6,025 bases of DNA from the NCBI GenBank assembly GCA_016867005.1, contig VGKM01000076.1, positions 1 through 6,025 of the forward strand. The letters run 5' to 3'. Shown here piece after piece: positions 1-5,420 of the stretch. Source of the stretch: Candidatus Omnitrophota bacterium. GTDB taxonomy: Bacteria > Omnitrophota > Gorgyraeia > Gygaellales > Profunditerraquicolaceae. The first letter of the stretch is position 1; each line of letters begins with the position of its first letter. Below the pieces are notes generated by a model. The model ran no database searches and had not been told where the DNA came from. It saw only the letters and a list, made by a program, of their open reading frames with translations. The position numbers were made by a program, and so were the translations under genes.

Positions 1-1
1 A

Positions 2-412
2 AACAGGCTCCCTAATGACGAAGAAATCGCCAAGAAATTAAGGCTTTCTCAGGAAAAAGTCGACCAGATTAATTTCTGGCTGTCAACCAGCACCTCCAGT
101 CTGGATGCGCCTATAGGAGAAGAAGGAGAGAGCCAGGTTGCTGATCTCTTGGAAGATAAAGCTTCAGCTGCTCCTGATGCGGGAATTTCACGCATAATGG
201 ATAAAGAACATGTAAAAAACTTGCTGGGCATAATGGTAGAACGCGAAAGAAAAGTCCTGGATATGCGTTTTGGCCTGGCTGACGGAAAAATCCACACATT
301 AGCCGAAGTTTCCAAAAAGCTGGGTGTTTCGCGCGAACGCGTGCGCCAGATAGAAGAAGAAGCATTAAAGAAAATCCGCAAGTTTGCCGAAGAACAGGAG
401 AAGAAAACATGA
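2..412 (+). CDS. rpoD: RNA polymerase sigma-70 family factor, C-terminal part (primary-type, RpoD/SigA-like), 5' truncated
   Basis: The reading frame is open from the window edge and encodes the last 136 residues of a sigma factor; the true start lies outside the window. The first part (about residues 1-50, RLPNDEEIAKKL through SLDAPIGEEGE and DLLEDK) matches sigma region 3, and SLDAPIGEEGES is the typical region 3.2 signature of primary-type factors. Residues from about 75 to 125 are region 4: VERERKVLDMRFGL is region 4.1, and TLAEVSKKLGVSRERVRQIEEEAL is the region 4.2 helix-turn-helix that contacts the -35 box. The protein directs RNA polymerase to promoters, and TTGACA-type -35 boxes occur in this same window. 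The tail after RQIEEEALKKIR is short and charged (KFAEEQEKKT) and lacks the HPSRS...LRDFL ending of most RpoD proteins. A group 2 (RpoS-like) factor is therefore an alternative. The TGA stop overlaps the apt start. A TTG at 149 opens the same frame but is internal. Confidence 0.88.
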   Translation, partial: NRLPNDEEIAKKLRLSQEKVDQINFWLSTSTSSLDAPIGEEGESQVADLLEDKASAAPDAGISRIMDKEHVKNLLGIMVERERKVLDMRFGLADGKIHTLAEVSKKLGVSRERVRQIEEEALKKIRKFAEEQEKKT

Positions 413-948
413 CCCAAACTAAGAAAAAGGGATTAGAAAAATATATCCGCTCCATTCCTGACTTCCCTAAGCCCGGCATACTTTTCCGCGATATCACCAC
501 TTTAGCGCAGCACAAAAAAGCATTCAAAGAAGCAATTAATGAATTATGCGCCAGGTATAAGAACAAGAAAATTGACAAGGTTGTTGCAGTGGAAGCGCGC
601 GGTTTTATTTTTGGCGGAGCTGTTGCGCATAAACTTGGCGCAGGCTTTGTGCCGGTACGCAAAAAAGGCAAGCTTCCCTGGAAAACTTCATCCGTAAGTT
701 ATGAATTGGAATACGGAACAGACACCCTGGAAATGCATGAAGATGCTATTTGTGCCGGTGAGAGGGTGCTGGTTGTAGATGACCTTTTGGCAACCGGAGG
801 TACTGTAAAAGCAGTAACAGAATTGCTTGAACAAAAAAATGCTAAAATCGCAGGGATTGCTTTTTTGGTTGAATTAATAGATTTAGGCGGCAAGAAAAAG
901 TTAGAAAAATACCCTGTGTATTCTTTGATAAAATTTCCCGGGCACTAA
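409..948 (+). CDS. apt: Adenine phosphoribosyltransferase
   Basis: This 179-residue protein has the usual length and motif order of bacterial Apt, the purine salvage enzyme that converts adenine and PRPP to AMP and pyrophosphate in the cytoplasm. IRSIPDFPKPGILFRDITTL (residues 13-32) is the family N-terminal signature. VEARGFIFG (61-69) resembles the ESRGF loop that contacts PRPP and base. PVRKKGKLPWKT (82-93) is the flexible catalytic loop. VLVVDDLLATGGT (120-132) is the PRPP-binding motif with its paired acidic residues D124 and D125. The start is the ATG at 409, with AGGAG at 396-400 placed 8 bases upstream. It overlaps the sigma factor stop as ATGA, which implies translational coupling and a shared transcript. 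The stop is TAA at 946-948, 20 bases before the tRNA. Nothing looks damaged, and the identification is secure from the motifs. Confidence 0.96.
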   Translation: MTQTKKKGLEKYIRSIPDFPKPGILFRDITTLAQHKKAFKEAINELCARYKNKKIDKVVAVEARGFIFGGAVAHKLGAGFVPVRKKGKLPWKTSSVSYELEYGTDTLEMHEDAICAGERVLVVDDLLATGGTVKAVTELLEQKNAKIAGIAFLVELIDLGGKKKLEKYPVYSLIKFPGH

Positions 949-951
949 AAT
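925..951 (+). promoter_or_regulatory. Possible weak promoter for the tRNA and PHP gene
   Basis: TTGATA (925-930) and TAAAAT (946-951) resemble -35 and -10 boxes at the very end of apt. The 15-base spacer is shorter than optimal. Initiation would fall near 958, about 10 bases before the mature tRNA 5' end. The match may be chance in AT-rich sequence, since readthrough from the apt operon would also serve the tRNA. Confidence 0.25.
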
Positions 952-968
952 TGAAACGAAAAAAACTT

Positions 969-1042
969 GCCCCTGTAGCTCATAAGGATAGAGCAGCGGT
1001 TTCCTAAACCGCGTGCGGCAGGTTCGATTCCTGCCAGGGGCA
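969..1042 (+). tRNA. tRNA-Arg (anticodon CCT, reads AGG)
   Basis: A complete cloverleaf can be folded by hand. The acceptor stem is GCCCCTG (969-975) with CAGGGGC (1035-1041), followed by discriminator A1042. The D stem is GCTC (978-981) with GAGC (991-994). The anticodon stem is GCGGT (996-1000) with ACCGC (1008-1012), around the loop TTCCTAA with anticodon CCT at 1003-1005. The variable loop is 5 bases (1013-1017). The T stem is GCAGG (1018-1022) with CCTGC (1030-1034), around TTCGATT. Every stem is fully Watson-Crick paired. The 3' CCA is not encoded (CAAA follows), so it must be added enzymatically. The gene sits between apt and the PHP gene with very small gaps. Confidence 0.97.
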
Positions 1043-1050
1043 CAAATTTT

Positions 1051-1698
1051 ATGTACAACCTACACTGCCACTCATTATTAAGCGATGGAGTCCTCTTACC
1101 TTCAGAAATAGCCGTGCGCTATTTAACTGCGGGATATAAAACCATTGCCATTACAGACCACGCTGATTACAGCAACATTGAATTCGTAATTAAATCAATT
1201 TTAACATTTACTAGAAAATGGCCGAAGAATTCTGTGCCGATTAATGTTTTACCCGGCATAGAATTAACGCATTTACCCCTGGAGCAATTTGGCCCGCTTG
1301 TCAAATACGCCAGAAGAAAAGGGATTAAAATAGTTGTCGGCCACGGCGAAACCCAAGCTGAACCTGTAATTAGCGGCACTAACCGCGCGGCAATATTGGC
1401 AGGCGTGGATATTTTAGCCCACCCCGGATTGATTACCGAAGAAGATGCGCAGTTAGCAAAAAAGAAAAATGTGTTCCTGGAAATCACCAGCCGCCAGTCA
1501 CATGCAGCTACAAACGCACACGTCGTAAAACAGGCATTAAAAACAGGGGCAAACCTCATTCTAAACATGGATGCCCATGACCCGCAGGATATTATCCGGC
1601 CGCAAGAACTAAATGATACCGGAATCAAAGCCGGCCTTGCCCAAGCTCAAATTGAAACTATTTTCTCAATAGTTGCTGACTTTGTATCGGGAAAATAG
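1051..1698 (+). CDS. PHP-domain metal-dependent phosphoesterase (histidinol-phosphatase-like family)
   Basis: This 215-residue protein carries the metal-binding set of the PHP (polymerase and histidinol phosphatase) superfamily in order: H5 and H7 in LHCHS, D12, H37 in ITDHAD, E71 in LPGIEL, H98 in VVGHGE, H124 in ILAHPG, and D174 and H176 in NMDAHD. Together these form the trinuclear metal site of a small TIM-like barrel that hydrolyses phosphoester bonds in the cytoplasm. All ligands are present, so the enzyme looks active. The substrate cannot be read from sequence: histidinol phosphate, nucleotide monophosphates or other small phosphoesters are all possible. No histidine biosynthesis gene is visible nearby. 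The start is the ATG at 1051, because the first metal motif begins four residues later. There is no clean ribosome binding site; only AGGGGC inside the tRNA 3' end lies at a plausible distance. A TAG stop ends the gene, with no clear terminator behind it. Confidence 0.9.
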   Translation: MYNLHCHSLLSDGVLLPSEIAVRYLTAGYKTIAITDHADYSNIEFVIKSILTFTRKWPKNSVPINVLPGIELTHLPLEQFGPLVKYARRKGIKIVVGHGETQAEPVISGTNRAAILAGVDILAHPGLITEEDAQLAKKKNVFLEITSRQSHAATNAHVVKQALKTGANLILNMDAHDPQDIIRPQELNDTGIKAGLAQAQIETIFSIVADFVSGK

Positions 1699-1736
1699 TA
1701 AAATTTTACCATCTTTAAGCCCTATCAAAATAATCC

Positions 1737-1765
1737 TTGACAAGCTACAACTTATATGATACAAA
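1737..1765 (+). promoter_or_regulatory. Sigma-70-type promoter for the porin gene
   Basis: A perfect -35 box TTGACA (1737-1742) is followed after 17 bases by TACAAA (1760-1765), a moderate -10 box. A better-looking TATGAT at 1755-1760 has a spacing of only 12 bases. Transcription would start near 1772, giving a 5' leader of about 185 bases before the porin ATG. Confidence 0.55.
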
Positions 1766-1780
1766 CATGTTAACGTAGGT

Positions 1781-1866
1781 TATACCACCAGGATGTGGCT
1801 TTAATTAAGACGGAAAGGAGGCGAAAACCAAAAAAAGTCCAAAGCCATACAAAATCCGGTGATATA
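1781..1866 (+). promoter_or_regulatory. Structured 5' leader element upstream of the porin gene, no class recognised
   Basis: Two segments 40-70 bases apart pair as a long arm. TATA (1781-1784) pairs with 1863-1866, then a C·A mismatch, then CACC (1786-1789) with GGTG (1858-1861), then a bulged A1790. GGAT (1791-1794) pairs with ATCC (1854-1857), a 5-base one-sided loop follows, and GTGGCTTT (1795-1802) pairs with AAAGCCAT (1841-1848) with one G·U. The apical region (1803-1840) is purine-rich. A competing short hairpin, CCAC (1785-1788) with GTGG (1795-1798), would break the long arm. This could be a cis-regulatory RNA or an mRNA-stabilising leader. I could not match it to a riboswitch class I know, and no coding potential is evident. 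Confidence 0.45.
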
Positions 1867-1942
1867 CATATATAGATAGTAAATACCTAGGGATATATTT
1901 TAAAAACCTAGTTGAATATAAGTTCCTAATTATAGTTCCTTT

Positions 1943-1949
1943 AAGGAGG
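1943..1949 (+). promoter_or_regulatory. Strong ribosome binding site of the porin gene
   Basis: AAGGAGG is a full-length Shine-Dalgarno match 8 bases before the ATG at 1958, which fixes the porin start. Just upstream, AGTTCCT occurs twice (1921-1927 and 1934-1940), and its TCCT could pair with part of the site. Confidence 0.85.
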
Positions 1950-1957
1950 ATTTAAAA

Positions 1958-3553
1958 ATGAGTAAACGCTTGATTATGATGTTGACTTTAGCGTTTGTGG
2001 TAGGCATATCCTTTGCCGCATTCGCAGAAGTCCAAAACGTCAGAGTTAGCGGAGACATCACCATCGGTGCTGTTTATCGCAATAACTTTGATTTAGCAAA
2101 AACGCCTGTAAACCAAGGTAGGATTTCTCCTGGTCTAGGTGGCGCTATTCCTGCAAATGAATCAACATACCAGGATAAACAAGAAGATATGTTCAGCATT
2201 GTAAGAGTTCGCGTAGATGCTGATCTTACTGATAATGTTTCCGCAACAGTAAGATTGTTAAATGAAAGAAACTGGAACGGCGACAACATCAATGGCCTTG
2301 CTGAAAATAACAGGAACATCGGCCTTGCAGCACGCAGCACAGCAAATAAAGAGTCGCAGATTGATATCGACCTAGCATATGTTACCTTAAAAGAATTCCT
2401 GTATTCGCCTTTAACTTTAACCGTAGGCCGCCAGGAAATGCGTTTTGGTAACGGCTGGATCATAGGTGATCCGGATACAAATCTTTGGTCAGCAAAAACA
2501 GCATTGGCAGAAGGTGATTTGTCTTTACGCAAATCATTTGACGCAGTGCGCGCGACCTTGGATTACAATCCTTTGATTGTTGATATTATTTATGCAAAGA
2601 TAGCGGAAAACAATACCGTATTAAATGACGATATTGATTTATCCGGTATCAACGCAACATATGAACTAAGCAAAGCAACAACCCTTGAAGGGTTTGCTTT
2701 CGCAAAGATCACAGGCGCTAATTCACCAAACGTTACTAACTTAGACCAGGCCTCAGCTAATCCCGGCGTAAATAACATAAACGATTTCAACAAAGCTGAT
2801 AAGGTCTTCACAGTCGGTGGACGCGTTGTGAATAAATCCATTAAGAACCTAACCATCGATGCTCAAGGTGCATTTCAGTTTGGTACATATAACCCGAAAT
2901 TCGATCCTAATTCATATAACCGAGGTACTCCTTTGCCAGGATTAGACAATCAAATGGCACAGGTTGGAAACCGCAGGGCTTGGGGTACTGAAGTAATGGC
3001 AATGTATGACTTAAAAGATATTTCCGGTATTGCCAAGTACAAACCGATGATTGGTGCTGCTTATGTATATCTCTCAGGTGAAGCAAGAGATAGAACAGGT
3101 AACAAAACGTATCATGGATGGGACCCGATGTTTGAAGACCAGACATTCGGCCACATCATCAACGCAATCATGGGCTTCTCTAATGCAACATTAGGCGGTT
3201 TAACATTCTCCGCTAAACCCATGGATGATGTAACTGCAAAGTTTGATTATGTTGCAGCTTGGGTCAACAAAGAATACGCGACAGACAGACTAGCAATCCT
3301 GTCAGGCGTTCCTACAGCCAGAACATTCAACATGCACAAAGGCCATTTCTTAGGTAGCGAATATGATTTGACCCTTACCTATGATTATACGGAAGATGTG
3401 CAATTCTCGCTCTTAGGCGGTTTGTTTGTTCCTAATAAAATAGTTAATGCTGGACGTGATCCAAACGGAACAGCTTTAGCCGCAGGCGGCGCTCATGATC
3501 TTGACAGAGCAGTAGCAACTGAAGTTGTCGGTACAATGAAGGTGACCTTCTAA
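1958..3553 (+). CDS. Outer-membrane beta-barrel porin, alginate-export-like
   Basis: This 531-residue exported protein has a classic signal peptide: basic MSKR, a hydrophobic core to about residue 19, and an AFA cleavage site at residues 21-23, so the mature chain starts near E24. The mature part is rich in alternating, aromatic and Asn/Asp-containing strands, as in beta barrels, and ends in VTF, the terminal aromatic residue recognised by the BAM assembly machinery. VGRQEMRFGNGWIIG (about 156-170), KSFDAVRATLDY (192-203) and YLSGEARD...WDPMFED...FGHI (371-400) resemble the conserved strands of AlgE-like alginate export barrels. These motifs suggest an outer-membrane channel for sugars or other anions. 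The substrate is an inference I cannot settle, since many such barrels are misnamed for alginate. The gene stands alone, with its own promoter, long leader, strong ribosome binding site and terminator, which suggests high expression. Confidence 0.85.
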   Translation: MSKRLIMMLTLAFVVGISFAAFAEVQNVRVSGDITIGAVYRNNFDLAKTPVNQGRISPGLGGAIPANESTYQDKQEDMFSIVRVRVDADLTDNVSATVRLLNERNWNGDNINGLAENNRNIGLAARSTANKESQIDIDLAYVTLKEFLYSPLTLTVGRQEMRFGNGWIIGDPDTNLWSAKTALAEGDLSLRKSFDAVRATLDYNPLIVDIIYAKIAENNTVLNDDIDLSGINATYELSKATTLEGFAFAKITGANSPNVTNLDQASANPGVNNINDFNKADKVFTVGGRVVNKSIKNLTIDAQGAFQFGTYNPKFDPNSYNRGTPLPGLDNQMAQVGNRRAWGTEVMAMYDLKDISGIAKYKPMIGAAYVYLSGEARDRTGNKTYHGWDPMFEDQTFGHIINAIMGFSNATLGGLTFSAKPMDDVTAKFDYVAAWVNKEYATDRLAILSGVPTARTFNMHKGHFLGSEYDLTLTYDYTEDVQFSLLGGLFVPNKIVNAGRDPNGTALAAGGAHDLDRAVATEVVGTMKVTF

Positions 3554-3568
3554 GTATCGTTTTGCAAC

Positions 3569-3606
3569 AAAAAAGCCCCTGGAGAGTAATCTCCGGGGGC
3601 TTTTTT
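3569..3606 (+). terminator. Rho-independent terminator after the porin gene
   Basis: An 11-bp stem (3575-3585 with 3590-3600, one T·G pair) closes a GTAA tetraloop of the stable GNRA type. It is followed by six Ts (3601-3606). Six As precede it, so the stem can extend and may also stop transcription from the opposite strand. It lies 15 bases after the porin stop. Confidence 0.96.
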
Positions 3607-3618
3607 GTTTCTACCAAA

Positions 3619-3710
3619 GTGGAGAGAAACTGTTTTCCCTAAAATTTAATTCTCCGTTGGGGCCGTAGCGGAGGTTTAAACCTCCGCTACGGCCTGAGGG
3701 GAAACTCCAC
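3619..3710 (+). repeat. Nested inverted repeat with a 34-base perfect palindrome (REP/MITE-like)
   Basis: The core at 3661-3694 is a perfect palindrome: 17 bases reading GGCCGTAGCGGAGG plus TTT, then its exact reverse complement. Around it, GTTTTCCCT (3632-3640) can pair with AGGGGAAAC (3697-3705) with one G·U. GTGGAG (3619-3624) can pair with CTCCAC (3705-3710). The left side carries about 20 extra bases (3641-3660) that stay unpaired. No T tract follows, so it is not an ordinary terminator. Such GC-rich hairpins between genes are usually dispersed, non-coding repeats. Only one copy is in this window, so dispersal cannot be shown here. Confidence 0.75.
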
Positions 3711-3714
3711 AACC

Positions 3715-3735
3715 ATCGACTATTGACTATCGACC
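3715..3735 (+). repeat. Three tandem copies of a 7-base unit (ATYGACY)
   Basis: ATCGACT, ATTGACT and ATCGACC lie end to end. The middle copy supplies the TTGACT -35 box of the downstream promoter. The repeat could be a small operator-like array or simple slippage; nothing here decides between them. Confidence 0.6.
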
Positions 3736-3750
3736 CATTTTCTATATAAT
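3723..3750 (+). promoter_or_regulatory. Sigma-70 promoter of the GH57 gene, giving a leaderless mRNA
   Basis: TTGACT (3723-3728), a 16-base spacer and a perfect TATAAT (3745-3750) make a strong promoter. The usual start site, about 7 bases past the -10 box, falls on or next to the ATG at 3757. No Shine-Dalgarno sequence lies in front of that ATG. Confidence 0.75.
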
Positions 3751-3756
3751 ATCTCT

Positions 3757-5307
3757 ATGCTATACCTAGCATTCATCTTCCATATGCATCAGCCGTATTA
3801 CAAGAACCTCCTTACCCTGGAGAGTGATGTGCCATGGGTACGGCTGCACGGAGTTAAGGACTACCTGGATATGGTCCAGATGCTTCAAGGCTTCCCCGGG
3901 ATACAGCTTACTTTCAATTATGTCCCGTCACTCCTGGAACAGGCCGAGGACTACCAGAATAATACCGTAAAAGACAAATTCCTGGAACTTTCCCTTAAGC
4001 CGGTATCTACCCTCGCCAGCGAAGAAAAAGATTTCATCATAAATAATTTTTTCATGATCAACCGCGAAAAGGTTATTTCGCTTTTCCCGCGTTATTATGA
4101 TTTGTATTTTAAAAAACTTGCCAGGAAACACTTCACTGACCATGATCTTCTGGACCTGCAAGTATGGTTTAACCTTGCCTGGCTTGACCCGTCATTCAGG
4201 AACACAATCCCTGAATTCAGCTCTCTTGTAGAAAAAGCAAGGTTTTTTACGGAAGAGGAGAAGAGGCAGGCGCTGGATAAACAGGTAGAGTTATTAAAAG
4301 GCATCATCCCGGCATATAATAAGTTTATTGATAAAGGCCAGGTTGAGCTTACTTTAAGCCCTTATTACCATCCAATATTACCCTTGCTTTACAATACCAA
4401 TACCGCAAAAGAAGCAAATTCCAAAACAGCCCTGCCTAAAGAAAGATTCAGCTTTCCGCAGGATGCAAAAGCCCAAATTGAACTTGCAGTGAAATTCTTT
4501 AAAGACAGGTTTGGCAATAAAGTAGTTGGCATGTGGCCTTCGGAAGAAGCCGTCTCAGAACATATCCTGCCATTTATTATGGAATCCGGCACAAAATGGA
4601 TTGTTACGGACGAAGCAATGCTTTATAAGTCCCTGCGCAAAAGAAAACGGGATACGCGCCTGCTTTACCAGCCGCATTTATTAAAAAGAGAGGAAGGAGA
4701 GTTAAGCATTGTTTTCCGTGATAGGAACCTCTCTGATTTGCTTGGTTTTAGCTATCATACATGGGAAACAAAAGCTGCTGTCGAAGATTTTATGCGCCAC
4801 CTGGGAAATATCTCCAAGGCCTTTAATAAACAGGACGTACTTGTCACAATCGCAATGGACGGAGAAAATGCCTGGGAATATTATACGAATGACGGCCATG
4901 ATTTTCTGGAATTATTATATCAACGCCTTCAGGAAACAACTTTTCTTAAAACCACGACAATTAGCGAATACCTGAATACTCATCCTGCCAAATCAGAAAT
5001 CAAACGCCTGTCAGCCGGCTCGTGGATTTACGGTGAATTCGGAAAATGGATAGGCAACCCTCATAAAGTAAGGGCATGGGAATACCTCGCCATAGCAAGA
5101 AACCAGCTCCAGGAAATGCTTGATAAAAACGAAGAGGTGCCGGAACTTGCATTCAAGCAAATGTACATCCTTGAAGGAAGCGATTGGTTCTGGTGGTACG
5201 GCGAAGATTATCCCGGGTATTTTGACCGGCTTTTCCGCATGCACATGTCAAATTTCTATAAAATCATCGGCCGCGAAATCCCCCCATACCTCAATAATCC
5301 TATATAA
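3757..5307 (+). CDS. Glycoside hydrolase family 57 enzyme (alpha-amylase-like)
   Basis: This 516-residue protein has the ordered GH57 motifs. FHMHQPYY (residues 8-15) is region 1, with H9, H11 and Q12. GMWPSEEAVS (258-267) is region 3, where E263 aligns with the catalytic nucleophile. AMDGENAWEYY (366-376) is region 4, with D368 as the likely acid/base. SWIYGEFGKWIG (422-433) and EGSDWFWWYGED (473-484) complete the core. The family cleaves or transfers alpha-glucan and related sugars with retention. The exact activity (alpha-amylase, glucanotransferase, branching or other) cannot be read here. There is no signal peptide, so it likely acts in the cytoplasm on stored or imported glucans. The ATG at 3757 places the HMHQP motif at the usual distance from the N-terminus, which supports this start despite the absence of a ribosome binding site. 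The gene is flanked by its own promoter and a hairpin, so it seems monocistronic. It is full length with no visible damage. Confidence 0.93.
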   Translation: MLYLAFIFHMHQPYYKNLLTLESDVPWVRLHGVKDYLDMVQMLQGFPGIQLTFNYVPSLLEQAEDYQNNTVKDKFLELSLKPVSTLASEEKDFIINNFFMINREKVISLFPRYYDLYFKKLARKHFTDHDLLDLQVWFNLAWLDPSFRNTIPEFSSLVEKARFFTEEEKRQALDKQVELLKGIIPAYNKFIDKGQVELTLSPYYHPILPLLYNTNTAKEANSKTALPKERFSFPQDAKAQIELAVKFFKDRFGNKVVGMWPSEEAVSEHILPFIMESGTKWIVTDEAMLYKSLRKRKRDTRLLYQPHLLKREEGELSIVFRDRNLSDLLGFSYHTWETKAAVEDFMRHLGNISKAFNKQDVLVTIAMDGENAWEYYTNDGHDFLELLYQRLQETTFLKTTTISEYLNTHPAKSEIKRLSAGSWIYGEFGKWIGNPHKVRAWEYLAIARNQLQEMLDKNEEVPELAFKQMYILEGSDWFWWYGEDYPGYFDRLFRMHMSNFYKIIGREIPPYLNNPI

Positions 5308-5320
5308 ACCAGCCTAAACC

Positions 5321-5353
5321 AACCTATTCCACACCCGGTGTGGAATAGGTTTT
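5321..5353 (+). terminator. Terminator hairpin after the GH57 gene
   Basis: AACCTATTCCACACC (5321-5335) and its exact reverse complement (5337-5351) are separated by one base. They form a 14-bp stem with a CCG loop. Only four Ts (5350-5353) follow, two of them inside the stem, so termination may be partial. It begins 13 bases after the GH57 stop and separates it from the next promoter. Confidence 0.75.
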
Positions 5354-5369
5354 AAATAGCAGGAAACTA

Positions 5370-5398
5370 TTGACAGGCAACGAGTTTTATGTTATAAA
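5370..5398 (+). promoter_or_regulatory. Near-consensus sigma-70 promoter
   Basis: TTGACA (5370-5375) is followed by a 17-base spacer and TATAAA (5393-5398). Transcription would start near 5405, about 15 bases before the ATG at 5421. It would drive the membrane protein gene and probably the ParA-like gene behind it. Confidence 0.85.
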
Positions 5399-5420
5399 TT
5401 CTTTAATCGAAGAAAGAAAA

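Noticed and set aside
111..671. Long open frame on the - strand opposite the sigma factor and apt genes
   Set aside because: It is antisense to two clear, motif-bearing genes, crosses their boundary, and its translation (Ser/Leu/Phe-rich) shows no domain or ribosome binding site.
1167..1628. Open frame on the - strand opposite the PHP gene
   Set aside because: It is fully antisense to a gene with all metal-binding residues; the Cys/Phe-rich translation looks like a shadow.
1698..1709. Perfect 12-base palindrome GTAAAATTTTAC at the PHP stop codon, considered as a terminator
   Set aside because: The stem would be almost all A-T with no usable loop and no T tract, so it would not terminate transcription; it is probably chance in AT-rich sequence.
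1758..1866. Known riboswitch classes (c-di-GMP, SAM, cobalamin, TPP, ZTP, fluoride) for the porin leader
   Set aside because: None of the conserved core sequences I know for those classes is present in the right arrangement, so the element is left unclassified.
1887..1911. CTAGG/CCTAG inverted repeat in the porin leader as an operator or hairpin
   Set aside because: Only five base pairs around a 15-base AT-rich loop; too weak to list as a feature.
2074..2532. Open frame on the - strand inside the porin gene
   Set aside because: The + strand has the signal peptide, barrel motifs and regulatory signals; the antisense translation has no recognisable features.
3661..3694. The perfect palindrome considered as a terminator or as a CRISPR-type repeat
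   Set aside because: No T run follows, a good terminator already lies just upstream, and there is no second copy or spacer pattern in the window.
4709..4975. Alternate-frame + strand open frame inside the GH57 gene
   Set aside because: It overlaps the catalytic region 4 of the GH57 protein in another frame, and its translation has no domain.
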